Shown here in pieces: positions 47,896 to 61,670 of a stretch of DNA of 64,000 nucleotides (the stretch's first letter is position 1; each line of letters opens with the position of its first letter). This DNA is from Magallana angulata (Eukaryota > Mollusca > Bivalvia > Ostreida > Ostreidae), in the NCBI RefSeq assembly GCF_025612915.1, contig NC_069120.1:3410501-3474500 (forward strand). The letters run 5' to 3'. The position numbers and the translations under genes were made by a program. Under the pieces are notes generated by a model. It saw only the letters and a list, made by a program, of their open reading frames with translations. It searched no databases and was not told the origin of the DNA.

Positions 47896-50800
47896 CGTCA
47901 TATTGGTGACTTTTATGAAAAGTGCAATGATGTTATAATCAGAAAACGTTTGATCATCATATGACTAATTTCTTCTGATCTTTGGAACGACACTGTCTTT
48001 TATGCGGGACTGTCACAATATGCAGGGTGTGCTCATCAAACGTTCATCATTTCGTACATAGCTTTTTTCATATATAATATACAGTGTTTTTTTAATATGT
48101 GATCTTGTCGTATATCGGTATGCGGTCAAATCCTTGTTTCAATTGTTTTCTTTGGTTCTTTCATTAAATTTTTGAAAGACATAATTTTTTAACGTTTTCC
48201 ACTCCTCAATGTTCTTGTATCAAGAATTTCTTGAGAAAAATACAAAGATAATGAGAGGCCAGTGTTCACCCCTCTGAGTTATGGCCAATTTAATTTGATC
48301 TTTTTGCACCTAAAATGCGATTTCAGCCTGATTAGGATTTGTTGTCAGTATTTTTTTATCAAGCAAACTTTTTTTTCTTGTAATATTGTTTTTAATTATG
48401 AACAATATTCACACTGAATAGAGGGATAACGAAATAAAACTTGTATGAAGCTGCATAAATTTTTGTGTGACCTTTTTGCACTTAAAATAGGCAATTTCTA
48501 TGATAGTTACAATTTGATTGAAATAAAATCATTTTGAAAATCAAGAATTTTATCAGATTAATCCAGTTTGCCTAGATATATATTCAGAATCATTTTGACA
48601 TAATAAAACATGGGGGTCAGTGATGTCAAATTTTAGATATATGGCTTCGAAGTAAAATTCTCGCAAAAATTGGCTTTAAAAAATTCAGACATTTTCTATA
48701 TATTTGCATGATTTTATGCTGAACATCTATTACTCTCTCAAAATTTAGTTTTGTGCAAGTCATACCGGACATATAGAACATATTACAAACCTATCAAATG
48801 TTAAAAATGTGAATAATAAATAATGTTTAATAAAAAAAATTGCTTGTTTCTGTAACTTTCGACTAAAAACCTTCCGCACGAGAATATAGTTCCCCAACAA
48901 ACTTGTTTGTTTCTTGTATTCAATTGGATTTTCTTTATGAATGTTGTGAAATTATAAAATGAAGATCTTTCTGTGAGGTTTAAATTAATTATTTCATATA
49001 TTTTTTTTAATATAATGAACACCTGCTCAATGAAATCAAAACGTGAGATACCTTAACTAAAACTATGCGTGCAAACACATTTTCACAACGCGCGTTATTA
49101 TAATTTCGTACTTTTACCGAGCATATGATTGGTCGATTGCTGTCAAGTGACCGTGCTATAAATTCTAATGCTAACTATACTTAAATTAAATAAAAAAATC
49201 TATAAACCTTATTGAAAATAGATTTTTATGACTCAATGCATGCATTGGCATGTGCGCCATTGTGACGTCACAATAGCGCAATCAACGCCCATACATTCTT
49301 ACTATATTTACATTTGCAAAAAGGTTTATACTGAGTAGAATATTTACATTTGCTAAAAGGTTTATACTAAGTAGAATAGCGATTTCAAACGTTCAATTCT
49401 GTATAATTTTTTTTCGTGACGTCACAATGATCGTAGCACGCCCCAACAATGTTAAAAAGTTCACCACTATATGAAGGTTGTTGGAACGTGATCAAACCTT
49501 CTGAGAAGGTTTGATCACAGGATATGACCACGTGGCCAACCAAGTTCATATCCCTGTGAACTTTTTAACTTGTTGTTTATTTCTAAGATAACGTTGTTGA
49601 TGATTATTTGTTTTTAATTTATTAATATAATAATAAGAATTGTAGCCTTTTGATATCGATCAATACATGATTTTATAGACCTGATAAGAGTATATTAATC
49701 TCGGACTTCGTCCTCGGTCAATTTACTCTCATCAGGTTTATAAAACCATGTATTTACCGATATCAAAAGGCTATAATTGTATATTGCATCGCGCTAGCAC
49801 GCGTTAATCAATTTGTATCGTTGCAGTTAGGACAATATCTTAAAAAATGATTTATTGCTTATATTTACATTTGTTTTAACCTACTGTTTTGTCTACAAAT
49901 GTGGTTAATCCCTGTTTTATCCTAAGCATAAGTTTGAATTAGTAGAAGAACCACCGTAACAGTCATAATCCGTTTGTGACGTCAAAACACTAGTGGAACT
50001 CTTTATTTAAAGAGGTTCGTTCCTCTGTTTTTGGGTAGCCATTTTGGGTCACCTCTATTCTTGAAATTATGCATCATACATTGATTTTACTCATAAATTC
50101 ATATTTTATCTTATAATGCCAATTAAACTATATTAAATAAAATGTAAAAGGAAAAATTACATATTTACACAGTTTAGTAGGGGACTATATTTTTGGCGGA
50201 TGGTTTTTAAAAAGAAAATGAAAATTTTTCATAACTCAGTTGTTTTAGAGTACCGTCACTTTAGCTTCCTTATTTTTAATGCAAACAAAATTTCTAAATA
50301 TTTTGTGCATTAGAATATCTTCATATTGTTACGAAAAACATATTTTTACAATTTTTCAATATTTCTATCGACACATGTTGGCAAATTTAACTTAAATTTC
50401 ATAAAAGTCAAAGAAAAATGAATCCAACAGTTTGCCTAAAACTAGAGTATATCATGCCATATCTCAAATTTTACATTATAGACCCATATTTTTGGTTGAT
50501 TTTTCTGAATTTATAAGATTTTTCTGACAAGTCTATCATAATTTGAGAAAAAGTTTGACACTTTAATAAAATTTCATTAGATGTTGAATCGTTAATGTGT
50601 AAAAATAGCGGATTTTTTAGTGCAACAATGTCAAAATAGCAATTAGATGAAGAAATTGTAACAATTTTCTTTATGATAATTTTAATTTTATTCATTTTAA
50701 ATAGTATAAATTTGTATTTGATTCCAATGTTCATTCCGATAATAAAATATAGAGGGAAAAGCGATTTATGCGCAATCTGCACTTTCAGTGCAAAAAGGTT

Positions 50801-53324
50801 ATATCAAATACACCGTAGCGCCGAATGAAGCATATAGACCCTAAAATTTTGTTTTGAATTTTGGTTAAGCTATGTGCGTAGATTAAACAAAATACTTTAG
50901 AAAAAAACTTAAAGACTTTTGATAGCAGGATCCAACGTCGTTAAGAAATGAATTCGATATGTGATATCAAATGGTTTATAAAAAAGCGTAAACTGCCCCA
51001 AACCATTTTAAATTGTTAAAAAGAAATAAATAAATATTGCATTCATTGCTCATAATTTAATATTTTGTTATGAATTGTAAATTAAAAAAAAAATTGACCT
51101 TTTAATTAATTGACGTCAAGTACAAAATACAAACGTATCGTCAGGCGGATTGATACATTTTTGACGTTAGTCTTCCTATGACGTAGGCAACTTTCTCTAT
51201 ACGATAGGCCAATTAAATATTTTTTACTCAATCGGAAAGCGCGTTACAACTAAAATTAAATTATATAACCTTGCAGTACTCTGTCTGTGTTACGGTGCTA
51301 TTGGAAAATAAACGTAAAACGTAATTATTATTTTTTTAGATTAACCATAATTATATGAATATGCTTGAAACATTGTAACAAGTAAATAGAATGCTTCATT
51401 TTGTATTTCTCGCTATTTTAGTGGCGAGTTCAACATTTTATCCCTTGCCTCTCACCTTAAATACGATGCTTGTTCAATGTGAAATAAAAGAAGGTTATTT
51501 AATAATGCTTAATTCTTCTTATTCCATACTAGGTAGTGTCAACTTCCTATCGTGATCTTAAGCAGCGGTTGTATGCTTTGTCTTTCTAAGCGACACCGTT
51601 TCTTCATTATGGTTTGGCAGCCGCTATTATTGGTTCCTAGCTAGCGTATACGAGCTGAGGGTGCGCTAGTGAGTGGTTGTATGTTTGATTAGGTGTGACT
51701 GATGTCACTTGTGTGGATTATCAGTAAATAGTCCTGATCAGCAGCAATGGGGTAGAAACATTAATCAATTTTCTTTAATCAAAGCATTCAGCACTGAAAT
51801 ACTGATTTTTTTGGCCTATTGTTGATTAAAAAACAATGTGTAAATTCCTATCTGAACAGATAATAGGATTGGATTAAACTTCTTACAATTGCAAGTTTCT
51901 TCTTGAAGATATGCTATATCACCTAATTTTCCTCCCTTAATCTTTAATCAATTTTCATCCTTAATGACACGTAAACAATAACAAACTGCTGGTTCATATC
52001 AAATAGAATTCTCAGGAAGAAATTAAGGAATATCAAATTGGCACAGTTTGTTTATGACTTTGTATTCATATGAAGCAGAATTTATTCTTTTTAAACTTGT
52101 ACGTGAAAAAAAACCTCGCTGTAGCCTTCAACTCAACATTCAGGTATATCGACGACGTATTATCAATTAATAACAATTGTTACTTCCACACTTACGTAGA
52201 CTCGATATATCACAGTGAACTTATTTGTTATCACCACATGTCATTTTTTGCAGAATAAAAATACAGCATATATATTGCGCAATCAAGAGGAATATGTTCT
52301 CCATAAATAACATCCGTGTACTCTTCCTAATATTGAGCCGGTGAAATTCAACAACTATTTCCCTAAACAAGACCAAAAAAACATTTATCCAGTATCCAGT
52401 TTGACATACTCGAAATCTATTGAAAATAAAATACTCGAAATTTAAAACTTATGAATGTCCCTGTTTAAGTGTTTCACTGACGTCGCTGTCGGCTGGGACA
52501 GTGGTTAGATAAGTGTCCTAATTGAAAGTGACATCATTGATAGTGACCTCATTGACAATGGACACGATGCCACTTATTCATTAGTTATCTTTCAAAACGA
52601 CCGAACAAAATTTTCAGAAATTAAGAAAAAAGAAAATATAAATATGTGTGTGAAGTCAGATTAATAATTTATTTAAATCATTATACTTACTAGAAAAGTC
52701 GGCTTATGTAAAATGAGATTACAAAGAATTTTATATAGGGGGAAATTGCTTTGGATATGTTTTCAAGAATATTCTTCTCATTTTCTTTTTGGGTGTGAGA
52801 TGGGATTTGGTGGTGGTATAAATATAACAATTTGGCAAGAATGTGTTTTAATTAAGTTTTGACTTGAAAGTCTTGAAAAAAGTATTACCAGACTTTGTGT
52901 TAAATGACCTTATTGTTGCAGGGACGATGCTAGGTGTTGACCGGATCGCTAGTGTGACTGTTCGCCTCTTCCCGTACATGATACGTAAGAGGTCTAAATA
53001 TGACGAGAGACACACCATGCAGTAGTGCTCACACCTCAACACTTATATTCAAGTCTGGATGAATGACTAGAGGAAACATAGAAGCACCACTTCTGTCTTA
53101 CTTTATAGAACAGCTTACGGCATTTAAAAATTACTTCTTAACAGGCAGGAAATTTGAAGACACAGTGTTTGTAACAATTAGGTGGACTTAGGGAAATCCA
53201 TTGAACATATGTATGTAGGAAGTTGATTGTATCGATTTTATCTGATTTATAAAACAAATCAGATAAAAAAGGTTACAGATGTCCTTATAGACGAAAAAAA
53301 GGCAAAACGGAAGAAAACTTTGAA
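47896..53324. other. Intergenic region between receptors B and D
   Basis: No gene seen. Equivalent of the inverted-repeat arm plus the upstream region of receptor C. It holds the diverged foldback at 49649-49768 and a shortened one at about 49455-49570, lacks the 580-bp insertion, and has its own insertion at 50011-50942. Confidence 0.7.
50011..50942. mobile_element. Copy-2-specific insertion, about 930 bp
   Basis: Copy 1 reads continuously from CTTTATTTAAA into AAATGAATTCG at this point. The insert starts GAGGTTCGTTCCTC, shared in inverted form with 43411-43436, and is AT-rich without a convincing coding frame. No TIR pair or TSD found. Confidence 0.55.
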
Positions 53325-54448
53325 ATGGAAACAACGCTTTACATCAATAGCAGCACCAATGAGACAACGAGTGTTCCGAATTGGCCATCACCAGCACCGG
53401 CTTCACTTTTACTTGTCTTCGGAGTGGTGGGAAATATTCTAGCACTGGTCATTCTCTTCTGTTCGGCAAGATCGCACAAATGGCGCCCCTTTTACCGCTT
53501 TGTTTGTGGGCTTGCCATCACAGACGGGGGTGGGGTGTTCCTGTCCTACCCCCTGGTGATGGTCCGTTACGCTTCACAGTTCCAGTATGATTATCCTCAG
53601 CCCATGTGTGACTACATGGCGTTCATCTTGATGTTTACGATCCTGGCCTCGGCTTTGATTGTCTGTGCTATGTCATTAGATCGTTTTCTAGCGATCCTTT
53701 ATCCACATTTTTATAACAAGCCAACAAAAAATCGGAGAGCCATCTTAATGATAGCAGGAATTTGGATTTTTTCGGCAGTGATGTCTAGCCTCCATTTAAT
53801 GGCAGGACATAAAAGTTTGAGCTTTTTCCCAGGCTCCTGGTGCTTCTTGGATTTTGTTCATAGTGAGACCAGAGCGTTTGCTTTCCTTTATTCAGTAACG
53901 GGGATCCTGGTTCTTGGCACCACTGCAGCGCTCAATATAACTGTTATTTTCAATGTGTGCCGCAACATCCAACAAAAGAAGAAGAAACCTAAGAAGAAAG
54001 ACATATACATCATCGCTTTCCTTCTTTTGATTGTTATCCTGTTCAGTTCATGCATTACCCCGCTCTTGGTAAGTATATCAAGATTGAAGCAAGGTTTTCA
54101 TTTATATACGGTACAGTTATTGTATCAAAAAAAATATATTTCTATCGACAAGCGATAAAATCACAATTGTTCTATGTTTTATAGATTAACATATTTGGTC
54201 ATGCAATTGGAACCCTATCTGGAAATGGCCAGTTTGAGTTGGTGGCTCTACGAATTTCTGTGACCAACTCTATAGTTGATCCCTGGATCTACATAGTTTT
54301 CCGAAAGGATACATTTGATTTTTTTCAACGCAAGGTCATGAATAGGATTTTTGCTTCTCAGTTATCAACTGCCCCATCTTCTACACACGATTCTGAAGTA
54401 TCGCGAGAACCATCGGTATCTGTGTCCATGTCGTACGCTACAAGATAG
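53325..54448 (+). CDS. Prostanoid receptor-like GPCR D, two exons
   Basis: Exons are 53325-54068 and 54185-54448 (335 residues), with a 116-bp phase-0 intron. Near-twin of receptor C: one extra Val in the N-terminus (TTSVPNWP), R for K in SARSHK, V for A in LVMVRY, ETRAF for DTKAF, and SQLSTAPS for SQLTTGPS near the C-terminus. DRF, PGSWCF, SCITP and VDPWIY are conserved and the frame is intact, so both twins appear functional. Together with B it forms the two-receptor cassette that was duplicated as a block. Confidence 0.9.
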
Positions 54449-57379
54449 TGTGTATCATTAATATACTGGAAACACTAAAAGTAGTATGTTTCACTTCGCA
54501 GGCTTTATAGGATATCATAACTAACATAGATAGTTTAATAGATCAAGCCCCGTCGTCACCAACTTTCTTCAAGTTAATACTCAGCCTCAAGTCTGAGTTT
54601 TGACCTCAAATTTATGTATTTTTCTTGTAAGGATTTAAGTTGAGGACTGAGTTGAGTGATTTGGAAAAAAAATGGTGATGGCGGAGCATGGCCCTAGGAT
54701 CATGTATCAGTTATAGACTAAAATCAAAACTTGTACACTGTCAAATTGTTTTGTGATTGTAAACTTTGTAAACATGAAATTCTATAATGATTATGATGTG
54801 TATTTATATCACGTTCATAGTTAGAAATTTCGAGCATAATTTTATGATCAATGTTTCTGTTATAAAAAATGGACTTTTGGACTTAAACCTAAAATGCTTC
54901 ATGAACCTGAGGCCAGTTGTGTTTTATATACAAGGCAAAAATCAACTTGTTAATTTTTCCAAAGAAGGAGTATAAGATTACTACAGTATCAAGTGTTACT
55001 ATGTAAACGATATAACTGATCCCGTTTATTAAGATATTGTTGATTTACCTTATAAATGTCTTGTTCTTTTTCTACCGCCTTACAGTCTTACGGCCTTAAC
55101 ATCATACATGTATGCATACAATTCAAGGAGTAAATGATATTGTCTGTTTGTTAAATACTATTTTATTTATTTGTGTATCCTATTATCATCATTTCTCTTT
55201 CAATTAAACAAAAAATTGAGCAATTTATAAGTTGGTTTTACGTCTTTATGTACGCTGATAACGGCGGCAGACCACAGGGTGGATCTGTCAAGCACACCCT
55301 GTATATGGGAGTATAGCACTTAAAACATAATCAAAGTAATGAGAATACTGAAAAGTGATAAGCCAAAGATTGATGGGAATACTGAGTATTTGCATTCAAC
55401 ATCTCATGACAAGATATTGCTTAGTTCGTGTGTGCAAGCACTTGCCTGACAAAATTCACCGAGTTATTTCATGGCCAGTGAATAGTTTCCTTTTTCTATA
55501 TTATTATTCATTATTTCCTTAAAATAATAACCAATTGCATAATCAATCAAAAGTTACAAATAGAAATAGATAATGCATTCGAAAAATTTATATAACATTG
55601 TCTGTATTAAATTCTAATATATTTCAAAACAATAATCACATATGTATACCTAAAAACACTCAAAATGTTGAGTTTTTCCTACACATTGAGCAATTCTTCA
55701 TAGAGATGTTGAATGTGATTTTAACAAAGCAGATTGAATTCAATAAATTCATCAATGAATTCAATAGGTTCATGAGTCTTAATTGTTTAATTGTTACGCA
55801 CCAGTAGCGATTTGGGAACCTGATAACTATTTACTATACGTCAAATTATATATTTATATATTTATAGCAGAAAGGAGTAATATACATTGATATTAAAGAA
55901 ATAAAGGCTTAAATCCCGATTGTGTGTTGAAAAAATAAAAATTAAATTCTTCATCTCTTCAGATGATTGAGTACCGATGAAATCTGATCTCGGTTATGCT
56001 GCTAACTTCGATTTGATACAAAAATAACGGACATTGTAATCATAAGGCAAGTTTAAGCTCGTTAAAAAAGGAGTGAATATTATTTGGAAGATGCTTGTTT
56101 TATTTCTCTGTATCAAAACTAAATGTTGAAGATTTTAAACATCGTGCAGCTTTAACATAAGCGCAGTTACCATACTATATTAAAAAAAACAAAGAGCCTG
56201 GGGCTGTCGTGATATTGATGCATGACCATAAATTATGTGGGAAAAAATATATTGGGATTGCTGTATTAATTTGAAAACGAGAGGTGATTGGGCGATATCG
56301 CTGACCTGAACAACATTACCCGACATGTGAACCTCTCAAATTACTATATTGTCTTAGTAGAAACTAAAATCAAAAAGTAGACCTCAGTTGGAATTCGAAT
56401 TCAACATATCGATATTCGTTCATAATAAAAATGTTCAAAAGTTCAGCTTCTGAAGAATACAGACAAGTTATTATCAAAGATCCTATAGGAATTGGAATGT
56501 GGTTTTTACCCGCCTTCTTTGAATATATGACAAGCTCTCATTGAGAGGTTCGAGGAAGTAACGTTCTATTTTCATCACCACTTGCTTTGTGGGTGTGATA
56601 AATAGGACACAAATGCATTAAATTCTTCTTGAAACAGGAATAAACATGAAATTTTCCACAATATATGGAAACTGTAACCAGGCAACCATTACATACATAG
56701 CTGATGTAAAAATGAAATAGGTGATTATGCAAAAAAAATCTAGTATCAAAAAGATTGCGCAAAAGTTTTGAGAGGCTGGATGGTCCACAAGTAACCAATC
56801 AAATCTACCTTAATATGTTAGCTACACGAGCTTAAAATTTTGAATATTTCAATATAAATTTGTACGAAGCTATTTCTTTTCAAAAAGATTTTAAAAATAA
56901 AAAAAATGACCATGACAATCATGCCCTTTTAATTCAATCAAGAAAGCTCTCTAAGAATGATATTGTAGGTACCTTTTTCAGTGTTTTTTTCCAAAAATGG
57001 TTTTGACAACACCTATTAAAAATAAACTGAAGAGTTTTACTTTAAAAGAGTATGTTCTGCTCATCAATGACTAAAACAAGTTTACAAAGAATGTTTGTTT
57101 TGTTGGCCAAATTTGACGCTGTCGTTATGGCGAAGAAGAAAGAGTGAGATAGTATGCCATGGACAACAATGTTATTACTAAAGTCGGATAAATTTTTATA
57201 TTAACAAACCTTAACTTAATTTACAGCTCAGGTGAGCTAACAAAAACAAATATAAAATTATGTAACATGTATCAAGAATCGTGCATCTTGTTTTGTGACA
57301 GCTGTTTTGTTATTTGGAATTAGTGTATATATATATCACCATGAATTTAAAAGTAGTTGTCGATCCAGACGCCTTGAAT
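54449..57379. other. Region between receptor D and the astakine-like gene
   Basis: No gene recognised. Colinear with 12149-16336 apart from the missing MULE-like element (empty site near 55047) and the missing 430-bp segment (near 57168). Confidence 0.6.
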
Positions 57380-59708
57380 ATGAAATTCTTCGATAGGGAG
57401 ATGTTCTACAGTCTTCTGGTAATTATTGACTTCTATTCTTTATTATTTTGGAATTGCTTTCTGTATGTGCTGGCTCTGTGTTATTTGCAACCACTCTTTG
57501 ACAAAACAAAAATATGAAGCTACAGTATGTATCGTTCTCACATGCTCTCGAACATTAAATTTATCTTTACTGTGAAGTCTAGCTACAGTTATAGGTTTGC
57601 AAGCCACTTTGTATTAACTCGCTGGTAAAATAAATGAGCGCCAAAATCAAACCTGCAGATTTTTTTTATCAGTATTTATTTTTTATTGCGACAGCTGTAA
57701 ATTGGTAGTTTTCTGTGCATTTTCAGTTGATGCGTATTTCGAATTTAGCGTTTGCCTACTGATTAAGTGAATGTATGAAGAAGCTTTAGTTCGTTATGTA
57801 AAGATTTAGTTTACATCAGTGTTTTATATTTTGCAAGATCGTGCAACATAATCATCAATTGTTTATTTTTTCTCTACTCACGCATTAAGTGTAAATTGTG
57901 TATATGTTTGTAATGGTCCCTATGTTGTAAACAACAACCAAATAAATAGAGAAATAAACTGTTCTGTTTTGAATGGACAGGTTTTGTTTCTGATCACATG
58001 GAGGACAGAAGCCGAGACATGCCAATCACTGTCCGACTGTGCACAGTCCGCCAAATGCTGTAAAAATAGCTACGGAGATGTACTTCCACCAAGAGAAGGT
58101 AGGGTTTGTAACAGCCACGTGTCTTTGCAAGAGGTACTTTAACAACATTTGTAACAGCTAGGTGTCTTTGTAGGAGGTACTTTAACAACATTTGTAACAG
58201 CTAGGTGTCTTTGTAGGAGGTACTTTAACAACATTTGTAACAGCTAGGTGTCTTTGTAGGAGGTACTTTAACAACATTTGTAACAGCTAGGTGTCTTTGT
58301 AGGAGGTACTTTAACAACATTTGTAACAGCTAGGTGTCTTTGCAAGAGGTACTTTAACAACATTTGTAACAGCTAGGTGTCTTTGTAGGAGGTACTTCAA
58401 CAACATTTGTAACAGCTAGGTGTCTTTGCAAGAGTTACTTTAACAACATTTGTAACAGCTAGGTGTCTTTGTAGGAGGTACTTTAACAACATTTGTAACA
58501 GCTAGGTGTCTTTGCAAGAGTTACTTTAACAACATTTGTAACAGCTAGGTGTCTTTGCTAGAGGTACTTTAACAACAATTGTAAAATCTCTTAGACGTTC
58601 AGAAACAAACGTTTAAAGGACTAAGACACAATTTGAATTCAAATATTATTTTTCTTTTTTTTTTACTGTTTAAAATGGTTAACATGGGTATTTAAATGCT
58701 TTGTCAAAATTTGAATGTCAAATATCGAGTTACAAGCAAGTTACAGAGTTTAGATATGTAATAGTTTACATATATCTTTTATTGGTATAAGTCAATCTAA
58801 TTAAAATTATACTTTTCATCTCTCTCTTTGTTATGTATGGTTATCGCTGGTGAATTGTTCTTACCTCTGTATCTCGCTTGTAATTAAACTTCTAATGATC
58901 GAATTATGGTCAAACATGTCAATTGCCCATGTGAAAAGTTTCATACATAATGAAAAACTATAAAAATTTCAAATCGTGTCTAGGTCCCTTAATATAATAA
59001 GTAATAGTAATAGTATGATAACTCAAGATGTGTGATAACAATTTTTTTATACAACGAGTTGAGATTCCAACACCATGCAAGACCTGAGGTTAGAAAACAC
59101 ACAATAAATTGGATAGAATTTAATTCATATGTTTTCACAAAGATTTGCATGTTTTCCTCCGGTATTTTATTTTTAAAACCATATTTTACGGTTTTTAAGG
59201 AAAGAGATTTTAGCATTATTTGAGTGATGAATACGTACTTTTAAAAACTAAATTTAATGAATTACAGGATCGCAAGAACCACTCGAGATCACAGGCCAAT
59301 GCTCTTACCGCCTAGGTCGGGAATATGAACAGTGTTACCCAAAGTACTGCGAATGTTCACCAGGTCTGTATCCAGTTCATAACTGACAATACCATACAAT
59401 TCTTAATCATCTCTTTGATCCTGAGTCCATGTCATGCAAATCACAAAAGTGTTTTTCTTAACCAATCCACAGAATCGTCATCTTTGAAGCCAATTTCTTC
59501 GTTTTTAGTTTGTCATTATTTATTTTTCAATGAAATGTTGGATATTTTGTTGATTTGCAGTTATTCTGTTGTAGGTCTTGAGTGCTACAGGCCGATCTCG
59601 GGTGTCTGTTGTATACCATATCAATGTTATAACGCCACCTGGGTAAGAGAAGACAGGGAATATTGGGACACTTGTTTCAGAGATCCACATTGTCCTCTTC
59701 CTCCATAA
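57380..59708 (+). CDS. Secreted astakine/prokineticin-like protein, 4 exons, 128 aa
   Basis: Exons are 57380-57418, 57981-58098, 59268-59363 and 59575-59708, with GT-AG borders and phases 0, 1, 1. The start MKFFDREMFYSLLVLFLITW reads as a signal peptide once exon 1 is joined to exon 2. The mature part has a cysteine pattern C-x6-C-x5-CC, then CSYRLGREYEQC, CEC and PGLEC, then a second Cys cluster (GVCCIPYQC, and Cys in DTCFRDPHC). LGRE-x-E-x-C followed by C-x-C-x-P-x-L-x-C recalls prokineticins, and invertebrate astakines, which promote haematopoiesis, carry that domain. A Dickkopf/colipase-type fold is an alternative. Only exon 1 of this gene occurs in the other duplication copy. Confidence 0.75.
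58099..58582. repeat. 43-bp minisatellite, about 11 copies
   Basis: Unit AGGTACTTTAACAACATTTG plus TAACAGCTAGGTGTCTTTGTAGG. It starts right at the exon 2 splice donor (GAGAAG|GTAGGG), and each unit repeats a donor-like AAGAG|GTACTT or AGGAG|GTACTT. Confidence 0.95.
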
Positions 59709-61670
59709 TTTGTTCCCATGTACATTAACATGCTGTCAAATCATTTTTGAATGCACAAAATACATTTTAACTGAGTTTGTTTTATTTCAAACATGTTCAA
59801 ATACAATTTACGTCCCAATATCGATTTCGGTAAATGTTACACCAATGCATCTCGATTAAAATAGTTAGGAATTAACAGTTTCATAAATACACAAAACTTT
59901 ATTATGTTGTTGTGAAAGAAAAACGCTTCTTTATCAATTTTTTCAAAGATTTAACTTTCAAAATTCCCAACTGTGGACGTTTACGCTTTCTTTCGCGAAA
60001 AACCAGCTTCAAGCTTTTAAGCAGATCAGCAATAAGTTGAAACAATTTACATACTTTTGTCGTGATGGAAATGTTGTTCTTCGTTTGCATTTGGAGAAGG
60101 TCGTCATTTACAATAAAAAAAATATACTTATAACATTATCATGTTACAACAATTGACCAGTCTATTGATCGGGGAAAATACAATATTGTAATAAACATCT
60201 ATATGCCTGGTTTGATACCGAAAGTTTCACAGAGGCATAAGTACTTTTTATCGCAAAAATTTCATTATCACTTGTTTGCAAAAAACAGAAACAAAAAACA
60301 AGAGTCACAAGTAGTTTTTTTTAACTGTGATACAGGATAACTTATACGATAGAGTCAATTGTGTAGCCATGTGACAGGAGTATCTGCAGTTGTTCTGAAT
60401 AAGTTCTAAAATCGTCTTGTAAACAAAAGCTGGTGTACAAATTTTGATGTAATTCTTCACATGGTGTTGCGGAAAGAACTACATTTTTATATTTAAAATA
60501 TGTTCCTGTTGATTGTCTGGCTTGATCGTTGAGGATTAAGCGAATACAAATTCACATCCTCAATTAATTATCAAGCACTTATTTTTTTTTTTTTCATAAT
60601 TTATACGAACTATCTCATTCCGTCCAAAAGAATGTGTTAGAATTTGACGACGTTTTATGTTTATATACAGTTTATGATAAAATGATTTTGCAAAAAACAC
60701 ATTGTTTTAGGGGTTTGTTATATTCAAGAATAAAAACCATCTCCAATATTAATTCTAACGTCATTGCCGTTAATTATCAAGATGATGATCGAATTATTTG
60801 GTGCAAGTATCCATTCGTTAATCGTAAAATAAAAAACACGAAGAAAAAAAAATGCCTGATGGTACCAAGCCCTCAACCTAAAAAACCATTTCCTACAAGG
60901 TTATGAAATGTGTGGTCACTAAGCGATTTCAGTCACAAATGTAGTTTATTTAAAATGCAATTTGCGATTTTGGTCATGAGTTTACGGACATCATCATTTT
61001 CAATTGTTGGGATTCTCTAAGTGATATCTCTTATGTATAGTGGGTCATCACCCCACGTTTCTTTTGATTGAAAATGGGTCGTTTTTCATATAACATTAAT
61101 TAAACTATGACAAAAATATGAACCACAGATCCACTCTATAAGATGAAAGGCACTGAAGTTCTATAGAAAATAACTCTTTTGAAGATTATGATACGCATAC
61201 ACTAGTTCGAATCATATATATTCAAATTATTGAAGTTTTTAAGGGTAACAAATCGATTTGATGTTAACTATATTCTTGGGAATGATGAAAACAATCGGAT
61301 ATGTTGATATTTTTTCAGTGTCTGATTATATTAATGAAAGCATCTTATCCACCTTCTCCTTTCATAAAAGCTTCTTCCTATCGTGTTATTTTTATTACTG
61401 AAGTTCTCGGATAGTGTTTCATAGATTTTGCAGTCGCAGCTTAAACTATTTTCAAACTTGCTAACACATTTTAAAAACCTTACACACAATTCTGCGTTTA
61501 GGTCTTTAGAAGTTAAAGAGACAACACTCTCAGAAACATACAAAATTCCACAACGCCACTGTAAAAATATGTTTATCTGCATTCGTAAATCGCCAGGTTG
61601 TTTGTGCTTTAGTTTTCCAGGCTATCCTTACTTCTTAGATACATATTGAGACCAACACGTTCTATTTGTA
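59709..61670. other. Intergenic, nothing recognised
   Basis: About 2 kb of AT-rich sequence. Two short open frames (near 60634 and 61428) lack homology, splicing support or coding features. Confidence 0.6.

Larger units (their letters stand above)
45627..57863 (+). repeat. Segmental duplication, copy 2 (12.2 kb)
   Basis: Colinear with the reverse complement of 3463-5816, then with either inverted-repeat arm, then with 9279-16834. It contains receptors B and D. Divergence is visible throughout as scattered substitutions and indels, clearly more than between the two arms of copy 1. Both ends lie inside introns of genes that are complete here and truncated in copy 1. Confidence 0.9.

Noticed and set aside
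59290-59330. tRNA-like stretch (reverse complement resembles a D-arm)
   Set aside because: It is exon 3 of the astakine-like gene with consistent phase and splice sites; no cloverleaf forms.
60634-60906. 90-codon open frame
   Set aside because: Low-complexity Lys/Asn-rich C-terminus, no homology or splicing context.
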